Below, one piece after another: positions 8,473 to 15,439 of a stretch of DNA of 29,584 bases. The notes under the pieces were generated by a model that worked only from the letters and a program-made list of their open reading frames with translations, ran no database searches and was not told the DNA's origin. The DNA lies in assembly GCA_014871665.1 (NCBI GenBank), contig WGSL01000021.1, positions 1 to 29,584 of the forward strand. The letters are read 5' to 3'. Both the position numbers and the translations under genes were made by a program. The stretch comes from Collinsella sp. (lineage in GTDB: Bacteria > Actinomycetota > Coriobacteriia > Coriobacteriales > Coriobacteriaceae). The number at the start of each line of letters is the position of its first letter. Position 1 is the stretch's first letter.

Positions 8473-8510
8473 CCGGCTGGGATGTATAGAAACAAAACAA
8501 CTTCAAACAG

Positions 8511-8541
8511 CCGCGAACGGTTGTATTTGTTCGGTAAGCGG
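8511..8541 (-). promoter_or_regulatory. CCGYT-N16-CCGTT element upstream of lacI2
   Basis: On the minus strand CCGCTTACC begins at 8541 and CCGTTCGCG at 8520, 21 bp apart, matching the element seen before lacF, lacA and lacI1. It lies just upstream of the lacI2 promoter. Confidence 0.5.
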
Positions 8542-8547
8542 TTTTGA

Positions 8548-8603
8548 TTGACAGAAGTTTTCATGTTGTGGTATATGGCTCGGGTATCATGAGCACGTTA
8601 TCA
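8548..8603 (+). promoter_or_regulatory. lacI2 promoter with overlapping operator
   Basis: A consensus -35 TTGACA (8548-8553) is 18 bp from TATATG (8572-8577). A third copy of the LacI2 operator, ATGAGCACGTTATCA, lies at 8589-8603, at and after the predicted start site. Autorepression is inferred. Confidence 0.7.
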
Positions 8604-8655
8604 ATGTATGTACGATGCGCCATGGGCGCGGGGAATAGTTGGGAAGCAGGTTAGC

Positions 8656-9693
8656 GTGGAAGGCATGGATCAGCAGACAAGGAATGGTCGTTCGGCGAGC
8701 GCGGCAGAGGTTGCGGCGCTCGCTGGCGTGAGCCGCCAGACTGTGTCTCGCGTGGTCAACGGTATGCCCAACGTGACGGAAAAGACGCGCAAGCGTGTGC
8801 TGGCCGCCATGGAAGAGCTGGGCTTTCGTCCCAATTTTGCTGGAGCGGCGTTGCGCGGCGGGTCGTATCGTTCTATTGGCCTGTGCATGTACAACATCAC
8901 ACGTGTCGGTAACCTGGCGACGCTCGAGGGTATCATGCAAGCGGCGCGCGAGCACGATTTTGCCGTCACTATGATCGAGATGGGCGGCGACAAGCCCTAT
9001 GCACTTGCCGATGCCTCGCGCCGCATGGTCGAGCGACCCGTCGACGGCATGATTCTCAACATGAACCGCATGGCTCCCGATTTTGAGGAGTTTGTTCCCC
9101 AGCCGGGAGTGCGAACGGTCATCCTGTCCATGTATGCGCATCCGCGCTGCACGACGATCGACTCCGACCAGTATGGTTCGTGCGAGCTGTTGACCAATTA
9201 TCTGCTGGAACATGGTCACTCGAATATGCGGTTTGTGGCGGGTCCGGAAAACTCGATTTCCTCGCGTTTTCGTGAGGCCGGTTGGCGCGATACGCTGGGT
9301 CGTGCTCATGTCGATGCCGCTCCGATGCTGCGTGGCGATTGGAGTGCGGACAGTGGGTACGCCATGGGCGAGCGGATTGCGGCCGAGGTGCTTGCCGGCG
9401 GGTCGCAGACGCCGACTGCCGTGCTTGCGGCAAATGACCAGATGGCGCTGGGCGTTATCGCCGCGCTCGAGAACGCGGGCCTGTCCGTGCCCGACGACGT
9501 GAGCGTGGTTGGTATCGACGACGCACTCGAGGGACTTGTTCCTCACAATCGGCTGACGACGCTGCGATTTGATTTGCGCGGTGTCGGTAAGCTTGCGTTT
9601 GAGGCGGCGATTGGAGAGAGCTCGTCTATCGAGGCGATTCATGTGCCGAGCACGCTGGTCGAACGCTCGACTGTTAGGGACATACGGGGTTAG
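8656..9693 (+). CDS. LacI-family repressor of module 2
   Basis: A 345-residue LacI/GalR-type repressor with an N-terminal helix-turn-helix (AEVAALAGVSRQTVSRVVNG, about 17-36), hinge FAGAALRGG, and a sugar-sensing domain with GDWSADSGYAMG. The recognition helix is S-R-Q-T-V-S-R. The GTG at 8656 is favoured because GCAGG lies 5 bases upstream; the ATG at 8665 sits one base after GGAAGG, too close, and an ATG at 8608 is the longer alternative. Three matching operators flank it, two before lacG2 and one over its own promoter, so it should repress both sides. The inducer cannot be read from the sequence. Confidence 0.9.
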   Translation: MEGMDQQTRNGRSASAAEVAALAGVSRQTVSRVVNGMPNVTEKTRKRVLAAMEELGFRPNFAGAALRGGSYRSIGLCMYNITRVGNLATLEGIMQAAREHDFAVTMIEMGGDKPYALADASRRMVERPVDGMILNMNRMAPDFEEFVPQPGVRTVILSMYAHPRCTTIDSDQYGSCELLTNYLLEHGHSNMRFVAGPENSISSRFREAGWRDTLGRAHVDAAPMLRGDWSADSGYAMGERIAAEVLAGGSQTPTAVLAANDQMALGVIAALENAGLSVPDDVSVVGIDDALEGLVPHNRLTTLRFDLRGVGKLAFEAAIGESSSIEAIHVPSTLVERSTVRDIRG

Positions 9694-9708
9694 GTCCTAC
9701 TCCGTCTG

Positions 9709-9763
9709 TCTCGATTTGTAACAGGTAGACGGTCAAAAGCGGGCTACGTGTTACAGATTTAGA
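9709..9763. repeat. 55-bp palindromic repeat, copy D (type 2)
   Basis: Arms TCTCGATTTGTAACA and TGTTACAGATTTAGA with the same GGTCAAAAG loop as copy B. It lies 15 bp behind the lacI2 stop, as copy A lies 18 bp behind lacI1. Confidence 0.8.
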
Positions 9764-9789
9764 TTCTTCGGAAAGAGCAATCCTGTTCG

Positions 9790-9844
9790 TCTCAATCTGT
9801 AACAGCTAGGACCCAAAAACTCGGCTAGATGTTACAGATTGAGA
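9790..9844. repeat. 55-bp palindromic repeat, copy E (type 1)
   Basis: Nearly identical to copies A and C, with the ACCCAAAAACTCGG loop, starting 81 bp after copy D. The D-E pair repeats the type 2 - type 1 order of B-C. Confidence 0.8.
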
Positions 9845-9865
9845 CAAACGGACCCCGAACCGCCC

Positions 9866-9909
9866 AAAAAGGCCGGGGGCGGCGCGCCGTGTGACGTGCC
9901 GCCCCCGGC
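9866..9909 (-). terminator. Terminator of lacE3-lacG3
   Basis: GCCGGGGGCGGC (9872-9883) pairs perfectly with GCCGCCCCCGGC (9898-9909). On the minus strand the stem is followed by TTTTT (9870-9866), a classic intrinsic terminator beyond the lacG3 stop. Confidence 0.85.
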
Positions 9910-9969
9910 TGAGAAATGGGGACAGGTTATGTGGGCGGTGCAACTCCGCCAACCGCTCGCCGCAAGCCG

Positions 9970-11409
9970 CTAGTCCAGACGACGGGTCTGCGCTACGTGC
10001 TTGTACCAGTAGGCGCTTGCCTTGGGTGTGCGCTTCTGGGTCCCAAAGTCAACGTAGAAGAAGCCGTAACGCTTGTTGTAGCCATTGGTCCAGGAGAACT
10101 GATCCTGCAGGCTCCACAGGAAGTAGCCGCCCACGTTGACGCCCACCTCCATGGCCTTGAGCAACCAGCGCAGGTGCTGCTCGATGTAGTCGATGCGCGG
10201 CTGGTCGTCCACAAAGCCGTCTTTGTAGGGGTCCTTGTAGCCCATGCCGTTTTCGGTAATGAAGATCTGCTTGTAGTTGGGGTAGCGCTGCTTAATGTAG
10301 ACGAGCAGATCGAACAGACCCTCGGGATAGATGATCCAGTCCCAGTCGGTGGTGGGGATGCCAGGCTTGTTCACATGCTCGCCAATACCCTTAACGCGCC
10401 AGCGGCCGGTGCCCTTCTCGCCCGTACCGTTGTGGTGCAGGTCGTTCTCGCCGTCGTAAGCCTTCAAGAAGCGGCACTGGTAGTTGTTAACGCCCAGGTA
10501 GTCGTTGTAGAGCGCGGCCTCGCGCATGATTTCCAGATCCTCGTCCAGGATCTCGATGGTGCCGCCCGAGACGGCAGCCAGGCGGTTGGCGCACTCGAGG
10601 GTGTCGGGGGCATAGTCGCCGCGGAAGGTGGCGTCGAGCAGAAACTGGTTCTGCAGCACGTGCTCGTTGTTGGCGGCCTTGATGTCGGCGGGGTCGTTCT
10701 CGTTGAGCGGATACTTAAACTCCAGCGACTGAATGACGCCGATCTTGCCCTTAAAGCCACCGTTGTGGAAGGCCAGTACTGCCTTGGCGTGGGCGAGCAT
10801 CATGTTGTGCTCGCACTGGAAGGCCTCGGCCAGATGCGCCTTAACACCACCGGGGAAGGTGCCCTCGATGTAGGTGTTGGAGGCGTCGGCCCAGATCTCG
10901 TTAAAGGTGAACCAGTAGGTCACCTGGTCGGCGTACTCCTTAAAGCAGAAGGTGGCAAAGTCCACAAAGGCATCGATGGTCTCGCGGTTGAGGAAGTCGC
11001 CCTTCTCAAAGAGGGAAAGCGGCGTGTCAAAGTGATGCAGCGTGACAAACGGCTCAACATGGTGCTTATGGCACTCGGCGAAGAGATCGTGGTAGAACTG
11101 GACGCCCTCGGGGTTGATTTCGCCGGTGCCGTTGGGGAAGATGCGGCTCCAGGCGATGGAGAGGCGAATGCCGTTGATGCCAAACTCCTCGCACAGCTCC
11201 AAATCGACGGGGTACTGGTTGTAGAAGTCCGAAGCGGGATCGGGGGAGAAGCGTCCCTGGGCCTCCAGGAAGTCGTCCCAGGCAACCTTGCCCTTACCGT
11301 GGGTGCGGGTCTCGCCCTCTACCTGGTAGGCAGCGGTGGCGCCGCCAAAGACAAAGTCCTCGGGAAACTGCGCAGGCGGGTTGGTGACGCTAGCGGGGTT
11401 AACGGACAT
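9970..11409 (-). CDS. lacG: 6-phospho-beta-galactosidase (GH1), module 3
   Basis: A 479-residue GH1 enzyme closely resembling LacG of lactic acid bacteria (for example HKHHVEPFVTLHHFDTP). The acid/base is E171 in TFNEI and the nucleophile E386 in ITENG. S439, K446 and Y448 form the 6-phosphate site and W440 is the galacto-specific Trp. It has a 15-residue N-terminal extension before the GH1 start compared with classical LacG. The ribosome site is weak (TTGGA), and the gene follows lacE3 by 66 bp, so it is probably translated from the lacE3 message. Together with lacE3 it is the best candidate for the main lactose route. Confidence 0.94.
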   Translation of the reverse strand: MSVNPASVTNPPAQFPEDFVFGGATAAYQVEGETRTHGKGKVAWDDFLEAQGRFSPDPASDFYNQYPVDLELCEEFGINGIRLSIAWSRIFPNGTGEINPEGVQFYHDLFAECHKHHVEPFVTLHHFDTPLSLFEKGDFLNRETIDAFVDFATFCFKEYADQVTYWFTFNEIWADASNTYIEGTFPGGVKAHLAEAFQCEHNMMLAHAKAVLAFHNGGFKGKIGVIQSLEFKYPLNENDPADIKAANNEHVLQNQFLLDATFRGDYAPDTLECANRLAAVSGGTIEILDEDLEIMREAALYNDYLGVNNYQCRFLKAYDGENDLHHNGTGEKGTGRWRVKGIGEHVNKPGIPTTDWDWIIYPEGLFDLLVYIKQRYPNYKQIFITENGMGYKDPYKDGFVDDQPRIDYIEQHLRWLLKAMEVGVNVGGYFLWSLQDQFSWTNGYNKRYGFFYVDFGTQKRTPKASAYWYKHVAQTRRLD

Positions 11410-11475
11410 GATGATCCAATCGTCTAAATCGGAGGGCCTGCCGGTCTTGGATGGTCGGCTGGCCCTAAGCGTTAC

Positions 11476-13239
11476 TTACTTCGAAAGTTGCTCGCTTACG
11501 AAGGCGAGAGACTTATCGCCGTTCTGGGAGAGCTCGATGTACTGCTTGCCACGGCAGGCGACGCACTTGTTGCCCACGCGCTCGCAGTCCTTCTGCAGGT
11601 CGGCCAGGTAGCTGGCAGCCTGCGGGGCCAGGACGACCAAATCAAAGTCGGGGAGCATGTCCACGTGGTTGCCATAGGCCTCGGCAGCGGTTTCAAGATC
11701 GATGCCGCGCTCCTTGGCGGCCTTGGCCAGCGCGTTGGCGAGCAGGCCCGAGGTACCGCCACCCTGGCAGAGCACGAGCACGCGCTTGCCGTTGAGGTCG
11801 CTGGTGGCCGTGGCCTCGGTGGCGGCGGGAGCGACGTCGGACTTCACGGCCTCGGCAGCAGCACCGGCGGCAACGCTCTTGGCGTCAGCCTTGCCCTGGA
11901 AGGCATCGTTAAGCTTGGCGGCCTTCTCGGCGTTCTTGGCGGCGAGCTCCTCCTGGGAGATCTCGGCCTCCTCGGCGCACTTCTGGGCGTCATAGGCGCG
12001 GAAGAACGGGTAGTACAGAACGAAATCGACGACCAGGATAAGGGCGAGCATCACAAAGGCGAGCGGCTGGAAGCCCAGGCCCATGATGGTACCGATGGGG
12101 CCGGGGACGGTCCAAGGCAGGGTGTACATAAAGCCGTTCATGCCCAAGAAGTCGATAAAGATCTTGAGGATCCAGATGTTGGCGATCGGGGCAAAGACAA
12201 ACGGGACAAAGAAGACGGGGTTGAGCACGATGGGTGCGGCGAACAGCAGCGGCTCGTTGACGGCAAAGCACACGGGGACGATAGCGGCCTTACCGACGGC
12301 GCGCATCTCCTGGGACTTGGCCAGGAAGCAGAACATAAAGACCAGGACGAGCGTGGCGCCGGTGCCGCCCATGCAGACGACGAAGTACTGGGCACCCTGG
12401 GTCAGGACAGCGGAAGCGTGCTGGCCAGCCTGGAATGCGGCCAGGTTGTCGGTCATGTTGGCAACGAGAGCGGCGGCGATGGCGGGCTCGACGATCGAGG
12501 GGCCGTGGACGCCCACGAACCAGAACAGGCTCATGGCGCCGTAGATCACAGCGAGGCCGATGTAGCCATCGGCAGCGGTGAACAGGGGCTGGAACACCTG
12601 GATGACACCCTGGGCAAAGCAGAAGCCAAAAGCAGCGCGGAAGACGATGTCAAAAACCCAAAAGACGGTGATGCAGACGGAGAAGGGGATGATGTCCTTA
12701 AAGGTCTGCGAGATGTTGGGCGGAACCTGCTCGGGCATCTTGACGGTGATGTTGCGCTTAATGAAGAACTTGTAGATGATGCCGGTCACAAACGCAGCGA
12801 TGAAAGCGGTCAGCAGGCCCTTGGAACCAAGGTAGGTGGTGTTGAAACCGCTGGCAGCGTCCGTGGCGATGGTGTCGCTCGAAAGGAGCAAGAAGCCGAT
12901 GATGGCCGCGCACATGCACGAGATGAAGTTGATCTGGTTGTTCTTGGGCAGATCGCGGTTCTGAGCGTCGGCGAAGTGCTTGGCCGTGGTGGCGGCGCAG
13001 GCGATGGCCAGGATGCCCATGGAGTAGTTGTAGCACTTCCACAGGGCGTTGTTGATGTCATCGGGCCAGTAGAAACCCCAGATGTTGGGGACCGAGGCTA
13101 CCAGGCAGAAGATGGACGAGAAGATGATGATGGGGATGACGGAGATAAAGCCGTCGCGGATCGCCTTGAGGTACTTGTTGCGGGCGATCGCGTTGAAAAA
13201 GGGCTGGCCCTTTTCGATGATGGCGATGAGTTGCTCCAT
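11476..13239 (-). CDS. lacE: PTS lactose-specific IICB permease, module 3
   Basis: A 587-residue permease closest of the three to classical LacE. The IIC domain carries NRDLPKNNQINF, VHGPSIVEPAIAA, GGTGATL and NEPLLFAAPIVLNP; a Lys/Ala-rich linker (about 430-480) leads to a IIB domain with phospho-cysteine C491 in VLCQGGGTSGLLANAL. The first two modules have CAGAGTSA at that site. It lacks a IIA domain and must use a separate IIA such as LacF. AGGAG lies 7 bases before the ATG. It is first in a two-gene unit with lacG3, and three LacI3-type operators lie between it and lacI3. Confidence 0.94.
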   Translation of the reverse strand: MEQLIAIIEKGQPFFNAIARNKYLKAIRDGFISVIPIIIFSSIFCLVASVPNIWGFYWPDDINNALWKCYNYSMGILAIACAATTAKHFADAQNRDLPKNNQINFISCMCAAIIGFLLLSSDTIATDAASGFNTTYLGSKGLLTAFIAAFVTGIIYKFFIKRNITVKMPEQVPPNISQTFKDIIPFSVCITVFWVFDIVFRAAFGFCFAQGVIQVFQPLFTAADGYIGLAVIYGAMSLFWFVGVHGPSIVEPAIAAALVANMTDNLAAFQAGQHASAVLTQGAQYFVVCMGGTGATLVLVFMFCFLAKSQEMRAVGKAAIVPVCFAVNEPLLFAAPIVLNPVFFVPFVFAPIANIWILKIFIDFLGMNGFMYTLPWTVPGPIGTIMGLGFQPLAFVMLALILVVDFVLYYPFFRAYDAQKCAEEAEISQEELAAKNAEKAAKLNDAFQGKADAKSVAAGAAAEAVKSDVAPAATEATATSDLNGKRVLVLCQGGGTSGLLANALAKAAKERGIDLETAAEAYGNHVDMLPDFDLVVLAPQAASYLADLQKDCERVGNKCVACRGKQYIELSQNGDKSLAFVSEQLSK

Positions 13240-13298
13240 GCAATGCTCCTAAGAGTCGGTGGGTTAGCAACGATGGTAGCTTTTGGCGTTCGGTTGCC

Positions 13299-13320
13299 AA
13301 AATGTTGACGTTGCCATTTT
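13299..13320. promoter_or_regulatory. LacI3 operator 1
   Basis: A 22-bp near-palindrome with outer AAAATG on both strands and half-site ATGGCAAC around AC|GT. It lies 60-81 bp before the lacE3 start, suitable for repressing lacE3-lacG3. Confidence 0.75.
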
Positions 13321-13360
13321 GCGACACAAAAAAAGACGCGAACCGGTGGTTCCTGTGCCT

Positions 13361-13390
13361 GCGAACCGTCGATTCCTTATGCGTAAACGT
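13361..13390 (-). promoter_or_regulatory. Weak two-box element in the lacE3 leader region
   Basis: On the minus strand ACGTTTACGC begins at 13390 and is followed, 22 bp on, by ACGGTTCGC. It resembles the CCGTT two-box element of lacI1 (shared ATCGAC before box 2) but with substitutions and one extra base. Confidence 0.3.
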
Positions 13391-13419
13391 TTGAGCCGCC
13401 CGGTGGCTCTGTATTTGCG

Positions 13420-13440
13420 CAATGGCAACGTTAACATTTG
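13420..13440. promoter_or_regulatory. LacI3 operator 2
   Basis: CAATGGCAACGTTAACATTT(G), with the LacI3-type left half ATGGCAAC and the right half ATGTTAAC shared with LacI2 and LacI4 sites. Its centre is 120 bp from operator 1. Confidence 0.75.
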
Positions 13441-13473
13441 GTCGACAAAAGCCGTTCGGGGAAGCAAAAATGT

Positions 13474-13504
13474 CGGTGAACGGTAGGTTTTGGGTGGTGA
13501 GCGT
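13474..13504 (-). promoter_or_regulatory. CCGTT two-box element upstream of lacI3 (weak box 1)
   Basis: On the minus strand CCGTTCACC begins at 13483; the box 21 bp before it reads ACGCTCA, a partial match. The CCGTTCACC box (GGTGAACGG on the plus strand) also occurs before lacI1. Confidence 0.4.
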
Positions 13505-13565
13505 ATGGTGGGGGAGGCGTTGGATATACTTGAAGGCGTTAAAAATGACTGCGCAAGGTGCCACC

Positions 13566-13582
13566 AATGGCATCGTTGACAT
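13566..13582. promoter_or_regulatory. LacI3 operator 3, before lacI3
   Basis: AATGGCATCGTTGACAT ends 14 bp before the lacI3 start codon. It differs from the other two copies at two inner positions. Placement suggests autorepression of lacI3. Confidence 0.6.
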
Positions 13583-13596
13583 AGAAAGATCGACCT

Positions 13597-14601
13597 ATGG
13601 CCGCTGTTAAAAAATCGGTATCCGTCAAAGACGTAGCGCGCCTCGCGGGCGTCTCGGAGCAGACGGTCTCGCGCACCGTGCACGATTCGCCCAGCGTGCG
13701 CCCCGAGACCAAGGAACGCGTGCGTGCCGCCATGCGCGAGCTGGGGTATCGCCCCAATTTTGCCGGTCGATCGCTGCGCCGCGGCAAGTTTAAGACCGTC
13801 GGCGTCGCCATGTTCAACATTACCGGCACCGGCAATCTCGACCGTATGGAGGGCTTTGCCGCAGCGGCCGACAAACATGGCTATGCCATCACCCTCACTA
13901 AAGCAGACGGGCATCCGTATACCCTCGAGAGCGCATCGTCGCGCATGAGCGCACTGCCGGTGGATGGCATGGTTGTGATTATGAACCGCATGCCGGCGGA
14001 CTTTGGAACCTTCGAGCCGCTGCCCGGCATGCAGACGGTGCTCGTTACGATGTTGGAGCACCCGCTCTGTTCAACGGTCGATAACGACCAGTTCGATTGC
14101 TCGCGCCAGGTGGTCGAGTACTTGCTGGGGCGGGGGCACAAAACCGTGCACTTTATCTCGTGCCCCGAGCGCTCGCTTTCGGGCATGCGGCGCGAGGAAG
14201 GCTGGCGCGAGACATTGCGTGCGCATGGCATTGAGCCACCGCGACTTATCCGTGGCGATTGGACGGCGCAGAGCGGATATGCCGCAGGTCAGGCCCTGGC
14301 GGATGATCCGACCTGTACTGCCATCTATGCCTCCAACGATGCCATGGCCTATGGCTGCATCCGTGGGCTCGAGTCGCGCGGGAAGTGCGTGCCCCAGGAC
14401 GTGAGCGTGGTGGGTGTTGACGATAGCCTGGGCGATATCGTGCCCGATTGTCGCCTGACCACGGTGCGCTTTGACAACAAGCGCGTCGGCATGTGGGCGG
14501 TCGACAAGATTGCCGGCGCCGAGGGCGTTGCACCCGGTGTGGAGCACATGCTGTTTCCGGGCGTGCTCGTCGAGGGCGATACGGTGCGCGATGTACGCTA
14601 G
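13597..14601 (+). CDS. LacI-family repressor of module 3
   Basis: A 334-residue LacI/GalR-type repressor: helix-turn-helix VKDVARLAGVSEQTVSRTV (about 10-28), hinge NFAGRSLRRG, and a sugar-sensing domain with GDWTAQSGYAAG. The recognition helix is S-E-Q-T-V-S-R, again unlike the other three. The ATG at 13597 gives a typical LacI N-terminus; only a weak GAAAG precedes it. It diverges from lacE3-lacG3, and operators at 13299, 13420 and 13566 share one consensus, so it is inferred to control that unit and itself. The next gene, lacF, is 214 bp away behind its own regulatory region, so lacF is probably not simply read through from here. Confidence 0.9.
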   Translation: MAAVKKSVSVKDVARLAGVSEQTVSRTVHDSPSVRPETKERVRAAMRELGYRPNFAGRSLRRGKFKTVGVAMFNITGTGNLDRMEGFAAAADKHGYAITLTKADGHPYTLESASSRMSALPVDGMVVIMNRMPADFGTFEPLPGMQTVLVTMLEHPLCSTVDNDQFDCSRQVVEYLLGRGHKTVHFISCPERSLSGMRREEGWRETLRAHGIEPPRLIRGDWTAQSGYAAGQALADDPTCTAIYASNDAMAYGCIRGLESRGKCVPQDVSVVGVDDSLGDIVPDCRLTTVRFDNKRVGMWAVDKIAGAEGVAPGVEHMLFPGVLVEGDTVRDVR

Positions 14602-14633
14602 CGCGCAGGTCTGTTTGGGTTGCCGCTAATTGT

Positions 14634-14693
14634 GTTCGATATTGTTCAGATTGGTTCAAAAACCGTTCACGGGCGAAAAGCGACCGTTCATAG
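14634..14693 (+). promoter_or_regulatory. Helically phased GTTC array before lacF
   Basis: GTTC occurs in one orientation at 14634, 14644, 14654, 14665 and 14686, steps of 10, 10, 11 and 21 bp, so all lie on one face of the helix. The last two sit in CCGTTCA (14663 and 14684), forming the two-box element shared with other promoters here. Direct-repeat operators are known for some DeoR-family repressors, so LacR binding is a reasonable inference. Confidence 0.65.
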
Positions 14694-14815
14694 CTCGAAA
14701 TCACGTTTTGAGCTGTTCTTTTTTGTTTGAATGTTATTGTTTCTGTCATACACAACGCAGCGCGTATGCCCGGACGCGATGCTCTCCATTGGTTCATATG
14801 TGAAAGGAACGCAAT

Positions 14816-15154
14816 ATGGCAACCAAAGAAGAAATCTCGATGGTTGGATTCGAGATCGTCGCATACGCAGGTGACGCCCAGACCGATCTGCTTGCAGCGC
14901 TCGATGCTGCTCGCGAGGGTGACTTTGAGAAGGCCGAACAGCTGCACAAGGATGCCAGCGATGCGCTCATCGGTGCCCACGACACGCAGACCAAACTGCT
15001 TTCGCAGGAGGCCGGCGGTGGCGAGATGGAAATGACCTTCATCATGGCTCACGCTCAGGACACCCTCATGACCACTATGATCCTGGAGAAGCAGACCCGC
15101 TTTACCATCGATGCCTACAAGCGCATCGCCGAGCTCGAGGCCAAGCTCGCCTAA
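14816..15154 (+). CDS. lacF: PTS lactose-specific IIA component
   Basis: A 112-residue soluble all-alpha protein of the PTS lactose/cellobiose IIA family. It receives phosphate from HPr and passes it to the IIB cysteine. The phosphorylated His is H79 in MAHAQDTLM, and D82 matches the Asp that binds the metal at the centre of the LacF trimer. Length and the N-terminal EEISMVGFEIVAYAGDA fit the family. AAAGGA lies before the ATG. It is the only IIA in the window, while three IICB permeases (1538, 4935, 11476) have none, so it is inferred to serve all of them. It stands alone between a phased GTTC array and a strong terminator at 15188, so it can be expressed independently of any module. Confidence 0.95.
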   Translation: MATKEEISMVGFEIVAYAGDAQTDLLAALDAAREGDFEKAEQLHKDASDALIGAHDTQTKLLSQEAGGGEMEMTFIMAHAQDTLMTTMILEKQTRFTIDAYKRIAELEAKLA

Positions 15155-15187
15155 CGAGCCCTCACAACCAAGTCCCCTTCCAAAAGA

Positions 15188-15215
15188 CCTGCCGCTACCC
15201 GCGGCAGGGCTTTTT
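15188..15215 (+). terminator. Intrinsic terminator of lacF
   Basis: CCTGCCGC (15188-15195), loop TACCC, GCGGCAGG (15201-15208), then GC and TTTTT. It starts 34 bp after the lacF stop. Confidence 0.9.
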
Positions 15216-15229
15216 CTGTCCTCCTCCAA

Positions 15230-15346
15230 GTTGCGGTGAAATGGGGACTGAATAGGGGCCGGCGGGCGCAAAACAATCCCTATTCCACCGCAACTCATCC
15301 CGAGACAGTCATTGGGGACGTTCTTAAACGACTAGTCATTGGGGAC
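15230..15346. repeat. Long inverted repeat plus GGGGAC direct repeats
   Basis: Arms 15230-15250 and 15274-15294 pair over 21 bases with two mismatches and one G-T pair. Right after them AGTCATTGGGGAC occurs twice, at 15307-15319 and 15334-15346, 27 bp apart. The GGGGAC motif recurs in several other gaps in this window. It lies between the lacF terminator and the next gene; no function can be read from it. Confidence 0.6.
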
Positions 15347-15439
15347 AGTCTTGGAGCTTCTGCACGCCCTCCCGTTCGGTTTTTCGATGGGTGGGTATAC
15401 TTCCATCCGCAATACAGACCGGACTGAGGAGGTATCCAA

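Noticed and set aside
11488..13308. 606-codon plus-strand open frame opposite lacE3
   Set aside because: Antisense shadow of lacE3; no family motif.
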